Source: an uncultured bacterium (GTDB taxonomy: Bacteria > Patescibacteriota > Saccharimonadia > Saccharimonadales > Saccharimonadaceae). Taken from it: a stretch of DNA of 5,494 nucleotides. Below, one piece after another: positions 1 through 4,040 of this stretch. A program made the position numbers and the translations under genes. The stretch's first letter is position 1. Every line of letters begins with the position of its first letter. The DNA is taken from positions 1 through 5,494 of the forward strand of contig CALAKV010000012.1 of the NCBI GenBank assembly GCA_937922985.1, read 5' to 3'. The notes under the pieces were generated by a model that saw nothing but the letters and a program-made list of their open reading frames with translations, did no database searches and was not told where the DNA came from.

Positions 1-116
1 ACAATGGTCGTTTACATATTCCTGTATATATTTCAGAGAATATGGTTGGACACAAACTTGGTGAATTTGCGCCAACACGTAAATTCCGAAAACACGGCGG
101 AAAGGATAAGAAATAA
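1..116 (+). CDS. rpsS: 30S ribosomal protein S19, 3' end only (partial)
   Basis: This is the C-terminal 37 residues of S19, which with S13 sits in the head of the 30S subunit and binds 16S rRNA. The reading frame starts at base 3 and ends with TAA at 114-116. The visible protein contains the family's conserved block NGRLHIPVYI followed by ENMVGHKLGEFAPTRKF, and ends in a short basic tail. The 5' part lies outside the window. The stop codon shares its last A with the ATG of rplV (TAATG), so the two genes are probably translationally coupled. S19 directly upstream of L22 is the standard S10-operon order. Confidence 0.96.
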   Translation, partial: NGRLHIPVYISENMVGHKLGEFAPTRKFRKHGGKDKK

Positions 117-532
117 TGGCTAATGTAACAACTCGTGCCTACATTAAAGGTATTGGTCAGACTCCACGAAAAGTTTCGATCGTGGCAAGTCTTGTTCGTG
201 GTCGAACTGTTGCTGATGCATTAGTAATTCTTGATCACACACCACGCCGAAGTGCTTTAGCTGTTAAAAAAGCTATCCAATCAGCTGCAGCTAATGCTAA
301 AAATAATGATAATGCTGATCCAAAAACTCTAGTAATTACAACTTTATCAGTTACTGCTGGATCACGATTGAAGCGATTTAAGCCTCATATGCGAGGTATG
401 GCGCTTCCTTTCCAAAAGAAAACTTCAAACATTTTAGTAGAAGTTTCTGGCGTTGTTAAAGAGAAGAAAGCTCCAGCTAAAAAAGCTGAAGTTAAGAAAA
501 CTACTGCGAAAGCAGAGAAAGAGAGCAAATAA
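116..532 (+). CDS. rplV: 50S ribosomal protein L22 with lysine/alanine-rich C-terminal extension
   Basis: L22 is a 50S protein whose long beta-hairpin lines the peptide exit tunnel. This protein has 138 residues, against about 110 in E. coli. The globular core (about 5-80) carries the family pattern, with TPRKVSIVASLVRG near residues 16-29 and a helix rich in Ala/Asn around 53-63. The tunnel hairpin (about 82-100) keeps the LKRFKP strand but then reads HMRGMALPFQKKTSN where most bacteria have a form like PRAKGRADRILKRTSH, so the tip and return strand are divergent. Residues about 114-138 form a highly basic tail of Lys, Ala and Glu, probably disordered, not present in E. coli L22. The start ATG overlaps the rpsS stop, with a purine-rich GGAAAGGA upstream. 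The stop overlaps the rpsC start. Confidence 0.95.
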   Translation: MANVTTRAYIKGIGQTPRKVSIVASLVRGRTVADALVILDHTPRRSALAVKKAIQSAAANAKNNDNADPKTLVITTLSVTAGSRLKRFKPHMRGMALPFQKKTSNILVEVSGVVKEKKAPAKKAEVKKTTAKAEKESK

Positions 533-1167
533 TGGGTCAAAAAGTTAATCCGATTAGCTTCCGTTTGCAAGCTCATAAAAACTGGGATTCACGATGGTTT
601 GCCCAGAAAAAAGATTTTGCAAAATTCTTAATTGAAGACGACAAAATTCGAAAAACTATCGAAAAACGATTTGAAAGCCGACCAACAATTGACCGAATCG
701 AAATTGAACGAACAGAAAACCTTATCACTGTTTCAATTCATACAGCAAAAGCTGGCGTTGTAATTGGTCGTGGTGGTGCTGGTGTTCAAGAACTTAAAAC
801 TCAACTTGAAAAAATGGTGAGTTTACCAGTTCGAATCAATATTGAAGAAGTTCGCCGACCAGAGCTTTCAGCTAAATTGGTTGCTGAAAATATTGCTAGA
901 CAATTGGAGCGACGAATTAACTTCCGCCGAGCCGTTAAAATGGCATTGCAAAACACAATGCAAGCTGGCGCGAAAGGTGTTCGTATCGAGGTTGCTGGAC
1001 GATTGAATGGAGCTGAAATGAGCCGCCGCGAGAAATTCTCTGAAGGATCTGTTCCTCTTCATACAATTCGTGCAGATATCAACTATCACGGAGCACGTTC
1101 GCAAACTCCTGCTGGTACTATCGGCGTAAAAGTTTGGATTAATAAAGGTGAAAGGAACGATAAGTAA
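532..1167 (+). CDS. rpsC: 30S ribosomal protein S3
   Basis: S3 is part of the 30S head near the mRNA entry channel, where with S4 and S5 it contributes to mRNA unwinding. The 211-residue protein opens with the diagnostic MGQKVNPISFRL and then NWDSRWFA. A type II KH RNA-binding domain covers about residues 38-107, with its GxxG loop seen as GRGG at 79-82. The C-terminal S3 domain (about 110-200) includes RREKFSEGSVPLHTIRADI and ends GVKVWI. Length is close to B. subtilis S3 and shorter than E. coli (233). The ATG shares a base with the rplV TAA, and the stop shares one with rplP. Its arginines are mostly CGA: 12 of 23 by my count, with 5 CGT, 4 CGC, 1 AGA and 1 AGG. That is unusual for a highly expressed gene. 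Confidence 0.97.
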   Translation: MGQKVNPISFRLQAHKNWDSRWFAQKKDFAKFLIEDDKIRKTIEKRFESRPTIDRIEIERTENLITVSIHTAKAGVVIGRGGAGVQELKTQLEKMVSLPVRINIEEVRRPELSAKLVAENIARQLERRINFRRAVKMALQNTMQAGAKGVRIEVAGRLNGAEMSRREKFSEGSVPLHTIRADINYHGARSQTPAGTIGVKVWINKGERNDK

Positions 1168-1586
1168 TGGCTATTTTATTACCAAAGAAAACCGCTCACC
1201 GAAAAGTTCGAAAAGGTAAAAACCCAGGCCGAGCAACTCGTGGAAACACTGTTGCCTTCGGTGACTATGGATTGGTTAGCCTTGAGAACGAGCGAATCAA
1301 CTCGCGACAAATCGAATCAGCCCGAACGGCGATGACTCGTTATATTAAACGTGGTGGTCAAGTTTGGATTCGAATATTCCCTCATACACCAGTTACTCGA
1401 AAACCACAAGATGTGAAAATGGGTAGCGGTAAGGGAAATCCAGAATTCTTTGTGGCTAAAGTTAAAGCTGGAACAGTTATGTTCGAAATGAACGGCGTTT
1501 CAGAAGAAGTTGCACGCGAAGCTATGCGACTTGCTGGCCACAAACTTCCAGTAAAAGTTAAATTCGTAAAGAAAGGTGAAATCTAA
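1167..1586 (+). CDS. rplP: 50S ribosomal protein L16
   Basis: L16 sits near the A-site tRNA and the peptidyl-transferase centre of the 50S subunit. The protein has 139 residues, the usual length. It shows the family signature from the N-terminal LLPKKTAHRKVRKG, through QIESARTAMTRYIKRGG (about 49-64) and WIRIFPHTPVTRKP, to MGSGKGNPEFFVA at 85-97. Position 84, just before that motif, is Lys, whereas E. coli has Arg81, the residue hydroxylated by RoxA/YcfD, at the aligned site. A strong purine-rich ribosome-binding stretch (AAAGGTGAAAGG) precedes the start, which overlaps the rpsC stop. The next gene begins one base after the stop, leaving no room for the rpmC (L29) gene normally found here. 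Confidence 0.97.
   Translation: MAILLPKKTAHRKVRKGKNPGRATRGNTVAFGDYGLVSLENERINSRQIESARTAMTRYIKRGGQVWIRIFPHTPVTRKPQDVKMGSGKGNPEFFVAKVKAGTVMFEMNGVSEEVAREAMRLAGHKLPVKVKFVKKGEI
1571..1579 (+). promoter_or_regulatory. Ribosome binding site that fixes the rpsQ start
   Basis: GAAAGGTGA, inside the 3' end of rplP, contains an AGG core at 1574-1576, about eleven bases before the ATG at 1588. The same frame could be extended to a GTG at 1576, but that codon falls within this Shine-Dalgarno stretch and would have none of its own. The ATG is also where S17 homology begins (MATTLTGVV). Confidence 0.7.
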
Positions 1587-1587
1587 T

Positions 1588-1857
1588 ATGGCGACTACAT
1601 TGACAGGTGTTGTTTCGAGCGCTAAAGCCGACAAAACTATCACCGTAACAGTTCATAGCCGTGAAACACACCCAATTTACGGCAAGCAATATACTGTAAC
1701 TCGAAAATATACTGCTCATGATGAAAATAATGAAGCTGGTGAAGGTGACAAAGTTATCATCAAAGAAGTTCGACCAATTTCGAAAACTAAGAGCTTTGCT
1801 TTAGTTGAAATCGTCGAAAAAGCTCGAGGTTCAGTAGAATTGAAAGAGGAGGCATAA
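1588..1857 (+). CDS. rpsQ: 30S ribosomal protein S17
   Basis: S17 is a primary 16S rRNA-binding protein of the 30S body with an OB fold. Starting at the ATG it has 89 residues, close to the family norm of 84-87. Recognisable blocks are TGVVSSAKADKTITV (6-20), HPIYGKQY (28-35), KYTAHDENNEAGEGD (40-54) and RPISKTKSFALVEIVEKA (62-79). The start is one base after the rplP stop (TAATATG). The alternative upstream GTG at 1576 would add only four residues that lack homology. The stop shares a base with the rplN ATG. In most bacteria rpmC (L29) would come between rplP and this gene, and here it is absent. Confidence 0.96.
   Translation: MATTLTGVVSSAKADKTITVTVHSRETHPIYGKQYTVTRKYTAHDENNEAGEGDKVIIKEVRPISKTKSFALVEIVEKARGSVELKEEA
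1845..1852 (+). promoter_or_regulatory. Strong Shine-Dalgarno for rplN
   Basis: AGAGGAGG lies in the last codons of rpsQ, four bases before the rplN ATG at 1857. It is close to the full anti-Shine-Dalgarno complement, so rplN can initiate efficiently as well as by coupling to rpsQ. Confidence 0.7.
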
Positions 1858-2225
1858 TGATTCAGCAAGAAAGCCGACTTAAAGTAACAGATAACAGTGG
1901 CGCAAAAGAGATCCTTTGTATTCGTGTACTAGGTGGTTCAAAACGCCGATATGCACGAGTTGGTGATATCATTGTCGCTACCGTTAAAGACGCTAACCCA
2001 ACTGGTAATATTAAGAAAAAATCAGTTGTGAAAGCCGTTGTTGTTCGAACTCGCGACCAAATTCGCCGAAAAGATGGTTCAACTATTTGTTTCGATGATA
2101 ATGCGGCCGTAATTATTGCCGACGACAAAACTCCAAAAGCGACTCGTGTATTTGGTCCTGTGCCACGCGAACTTCGTGACTTGGGATACAACAAAATTAT
2201 CAGCTTAGCTCCGGAGGTGCTATAA
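1857..2225 (+). CDS. rplN: 50S ribosomal protein L14
   Basis: L14 binds 23S rRNA at the subunit interface and forms bridges with the 30S subunit. The protein is exactly 122 residues, the canonical bacterial length. It is conserved end to end: MIQQESRLKVTDNSGAKEIL at the N-terminus, RVLGGSKRRYARVGDIIV in the middle, then VVRTRDQIRRKDGS, and the C-terminal FGPVPRELRD and KIISLAPEVL. Its ATG overlaps the rpsQ stop (TAATG). One base separates its TAA from the rplX start. Long antisense open frames across this gene are coding-strand shadows. Confidence 0.98.
   Translation: MIQQESRLKVTDNSGAKEILCIRVLGGSKRRYARVGDIIVATVKDANPTGNIKKKSVVKAVVVRTRDQIRRKDGSTICFDDNAAVIIADDKTPKATRVFGPVPRELRDLGYNKIISLAPEVL
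2213..2218 (+). promoter_or_regulatory. Shine-Dalgarno for rplX
   Basis: GGAGGT overlaps the last codons of rplN (the Glu-Val of its C-terminal PEVL) and is eight bases before the rplX ATG at 2227. The start one base after the rplN stop is therefore well supported. Confidence 0.7.
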
Positions 2226-2226
2226 T

Positions 2227-2490
2227 ATGGCGTTAAATGGAATCGTTAAGGGTGATAATGTTATAATTATCAGCGGAAAAGACAAAGGCGTTACTGGTGA
2301 AGTTGTAAAAGTTTTACCAAAGAAAAATGCTGTTTTGGTTGAAGGTGTTGGTAAAAAGCATCGTCACATCAAACCAAATCAATTCAATCCGCGCGGTGGA
2401 GTAAAAGATATTCATGTCCCAACTCCAGTTCATAAAGTTAAAAAAGTAGAAGCTAAAAGCGCTAAATCAAGCAAAAAAGGAGATAAATAA
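2227..2490 (+). CDS. rplX: 50S ribosomal protein L24, short form with basic tail
   Basis: L24 is an early assembly protein of the 50S subunit located near the exit tunnel. The 87-residue product has the KOW motif at about 6-33 (VKGDNVIIISGKDKGVTGEV), then VLVEGVGKKHRHIKPNQFNP and GGVKDIHVPTPVHKVKKV. Bacterial L24 is usually 100-105 residues. The normal C-terminal segment (DPKTGKPTRVGYK-like) is missing and is replaced by a Lys/Ser/Ala-rich end (about 74-87). The gene is intact, so this is a natural shortening, not a frameshift. The stop shares a base with rplE. Confidence 0.95.
   Translation: MALNGIVKGDNVIIISGKDKGVTGEVVKVLPKKNAVLVEGVGKKHRHIKPNQFNPRGGVKDIHVPTPVHKVKKVEAKSAKSSKKGDK
2477..2482 (+). 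promoter_or_regulatory. Shine-Dalgarno for rplE
   Basis: AAGGAG falls in the Lys-rich end of rplX, seven bases before the rplE ATG at 2490. It supports the start that overlaps the rplX stop. Confidence 0.65.
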
Positions 2491-3068
2491 TGGCTAAAAC
2501 TGCTGTTTATGTTCCTCGCTTGAAAACTCTTTACAAAGATAAAATTGCTAAAGAACTCCAAAGCGAACTAGAGCTAACAAATATCCACCAAGTTCCAAAG
2601 CTTGAAAAAATCGTTGTTAGCGTAGGAACAGGTAAGAAAAAGGAAGACAAGCGTTTTCAAGAAGTTGTAAAAAATACAATTACAAAAATTACTGGTCAAG
2701 TTCCAGTAGAGCGTTTGCCCAAAAAATCAATTGCAACCTTTAAAATTCGTGGTGGAATGGGTGCTCCAATTGGTCATAGTGTAACTTTGCGTGGTGATCG
2801 AATGTATGAATTTCTTGATCGCCTCGTAAATGTAGCTTTGCCTCGCGTGCGTGACTTTCACGGTGTTGGAACAAAAGGTTTCGATAAAGGTGGAAATTAC
2901 AATTTGGGAATTTTAGAGCAATCTGTTTTCCCAGAGCTAACTTTTGAAGAAACTCAAATTCTTCACGGACTTCAAGTTACTTTCGTAATCAAAAACGAAG
3001 GTGAAGCTCACAGTCGAGCGCTACTTGAAAAATTCGGAATTCCATTTGAAAAGAAAGGAAAAGCGTAA
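2490..3068 (+). CDS. rplE: 50S ribosomal protein L5
   Basis: L5 binds 5S rRNA and contacts P-site tRNA in the central protuberance. At 192 residues it is somewhat longer than the usual 179, mostly from an N-terminal addition before RLKTLYKDKI (about 10-19). Diagnostic blocks are QVPKLEKIVVSVGTG (34-48), ITGQVPVERLPKKSIATFKI (67-86), TLRGDRMYEFLDRL (99-112), NVALPRVRDFHGV (114-126) and GNYNLGILEQSVFPEL (135-150). The loop GGMGAPIG carries two residues (GA) more than the common GMPIG. The ATG is preceded by AAGGAG. The stop overlaps the rpsN start. Confidence 0.97.
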   Translation: MAKTAVYVPRLKTLYKDKIAKELQSELELTNIHQVPKLEKIVVSVGTGKKKEDKRFQEVVKNTITKITGQVPVERLPKKSIATFKIRGGMGAPIGHSVTLRGDRMYEFLDRLVNVALPRVRDFHGVGTKGFDKGGNYNLGILEQSVFPELTFEETQILHGLQVTFVIKNEGEAHSRALLEKFGIPFEKKGKA

Positions 3069-3337
3069 TGGCTAAAAAATCAATGATTGCAAAAGACTTG
3101 AAACGCAAAAAAATGATTGAAAAATATGCTGCAAAACGCGCCGAATTGAAAGCTGCTGGCGACCAAGAAGGTCTTCAAAAGCTTCCACGCAATTCAAGCC
3201 CTACACGACTTAAGAACCGCGACAATTTTGATGGTCGACCACGCGGTTATATGCGACGATTTGGTATGAGCCGAATCACTTTCCGTATTAAAGCCTCAAA
3301 GGGTGAGATCCCAGGCGTAACAAAAAGTAGTTGGTAG
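3068..3337 (+). CDS. rpsN: 30S ribosomal protein S14, zinc-independent (C-) form
   Basis: S14 binds 16S rRNA in the 30S head. The 89-residue protein begins MAKKSMIAKDLKRKKMIEKY and contains KLPRNSSPTRLKNR (38-51), GRPRGYMRRFGMSRITFR (56-73) and the C-terminal GEIPGVTKSSW. It contains no cysteine at all, so the CxxC zinc ribbon of the C+ form is absent. Even the single Cys commonly found after the LxNR motif is Asp52. Length matches the short C- paralogue of B. subtilis rather than the 61-residue zinc form that Firmicutes usually carry at this operon position. The stop is TAG, the only non-TAA stop in the window. Confidence 0.96.
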   Translation: MAKKSMIAKDLKRKKMIEKYAAKRAELKAAGDQEGLQKLPRNSSPTRLKNRDNFDGRPRGYMRRFGMSRITFRIKASKGEIPGVTKSSW

Positions 3338-3341
3338 AAGG

Positions 3342-3348
3342 AAGGAGA
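3342..3348 (+). promoter_or_regulatory. Strong Shine-Dalgarno for rpsH
   Basis: AAGGAGA lies in the 15-base rpsN-rpsH gap, four bases before the ATG at 3353. It is the only ribosome-binding site in the operon outside coding sequence, which fits the fact that rpsH is the one gene here not coupled by overlap. Confidence 0.75.
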
Positions 3349-3352
3349 GACT

Positions 3353-3754
3353 ATGTCATTACAATCAACTGACCCAATCGCCGACCTTCTAACTCGCATT
3401 CGAAATGCGGCATTGGTTGGCAAGAACGAAATTCGCGTTCCTTCAAGCAAATTGAAAGAAGTTGTAGCGAAAGAGCTTGCAAAAGCTAATTATATTGAAT
3501 CCGTTAAAGTTGAATCAGCAAAACCCCGTGATATTTTGGTAGTAAAAATCGCCAAAGATGGTGAAGTTGCGCGCTTTAACGAACTTACTCGAATGAGTAA
3601 ACCAGGTCGCCGAATGTATGTTGGCGTAGAAGAAATCCCACGCATTAAAAGTGGTCGTGGAATGGTGCTACTTTCAACATCAAAAGGTGTCATGAACGGT
3701 TTCGAAGCCAAGAAACAACGACTGGGTGGCGAATTACTACTTAAGGTTTGGTAA
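3353..3754 (+). CDS. rpsH: 30S ribosomal protein S8
   Basis: S8 is a primary 16S rRNA-binding protein of the 30S platform. In E. coli it also acts as translational repressor of the spc operon. The protein has 133 residues, a normal length. It shows TDPIADLLTRIRNA (6-19), PSSKLKEVVAKEL (30-42), SKPGRRMYVGVEEIPRI (82-98) and the RNA-binding STSKGVM (108-114), ending LGGELLLKVW. It is the last gene of the operon here: a terminator follows 15 bases after the stop, and rplF does not appear. I searched by eye for an S8-binding hairpin in the rpsN-rpsH spacer and did not find one. Confidence 0.97.
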   Translation: MSLQSTDPIADLLTRIRNAALVGKNEIRVPSSKLKEVVAKELAKANYIESVKVESAKPRDILVVKIAKDGEVARFNELTRMSKPGRRMYVGVEEIPRIKSGRGMVLLSTSKGVMNGFEAKKQRLGGELLLKVW

Positions 3755-3769
3755 TTAAATCTAAAAGTT

Positions 3770-3802
3770 AAAAACAGACTTTCGTTATGAGAGTCTGTTT
3801 TT
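3770..3802 (+). terminator. Intrinsic terminator after rpsH
   Basis: Left arm 3770-3783 (AAAAACAGACTTTC) pairs with right arm 3789-3802 (GAGAGTCTGTTTTT) around a five-base loop GTTAT. This gives 14 pairs including one G-T wobble. The run of T at the end of the right arm, continued by TTAAT, makes a typical Rho-independent terminator. Because the left arm begins with five A, the structure would also end in a U-run on the minus strand and may work in both directions. Confidence 0.85.
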
Positions 3803-3983
3803 AATATGTTTAAAAGATACTGGAATAGTATATTATAGATAACAAATCCTTTATAGGTGTGTGTTGAGTGATATTGTATGTTGTGTATGTATAGTTTAGT
3901 AGAGTAAACCTAGTTATTTAAGGGATGTTTATGTTTCAATAGATTATAATATTACTACTTTTGTTTGTTTTTTTGGAGGTAAT
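3803..3983. other. A+T-rich convergent intergenic spacer, no gene seen
   Basis: About 180 bases between the two terminator hairpins. Only very short open frames occur (about 9-12 codons). A TATAAT at 3945-3950 has no acceptable -35 box at 16-18 bases upstream, and a GGAGGT at 3975-3980 has no start codon in range. No tRNA, repeat array or strong extended hairpin is visible. Confidence 0.6.
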
Positions 3984-4016
3984 AAAATACCCACCTTATA
4001 ATAAGGCGGATATTTT
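3984..4016 (-). terminator. Minus-strand intrinsic terminator of the surface-protein gene
   Basis: Arms 3984-3997 and 4003-4016 form a 14-pair stem with a five-base loop. On the + strand two positions are C/A mismatches (3990 with 4010, and 3993 with 4007). In minus-strand RNA both become G-U wobbles, so the stem is continuous only in that direction. Read on the minus strand, the second arm ends in TATTTT and is followed by TATT, and the hairpin starts 25 bases past the stop codon at 4041-4043. This is the expected place for that gene's terminator. Confidence 0.75.
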
Positions 4017-4040
4017 TATAATATGATATGTTTGGACCGA

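Noticed and set aside
1576..1587. GTG at 1576 as an earlier start for rpsQ
   Set aside because: It lies inside the Shine-Dalgarno stretch, overlaps the end of rplP, and adds four residues without S17 homology. The ATG at 1588 has correct spacing.
1862..2194. Minus-strand open frame antisense to rplN
   Set aside because: It lies wholly opposite a fully conserved L14 gene and its translation resembles no family I know. Other antisense frames inside the ribosomal genes were rejected for the same reason.
3817..3831. Small inverted repeat ATACT-GGAAT-AGTAT
   Set aside because: A five-base stem in A+T-rich sequence is expected by chance. There is no conserved context or U-run.
3945..3950. TATAAT as a + strand promoter -10 box
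   Set aside because: There is no recognisable -35 element at 16-18 bases and no + strand gene downstream. Such hexamers are frequent in A+T-rich spacers.
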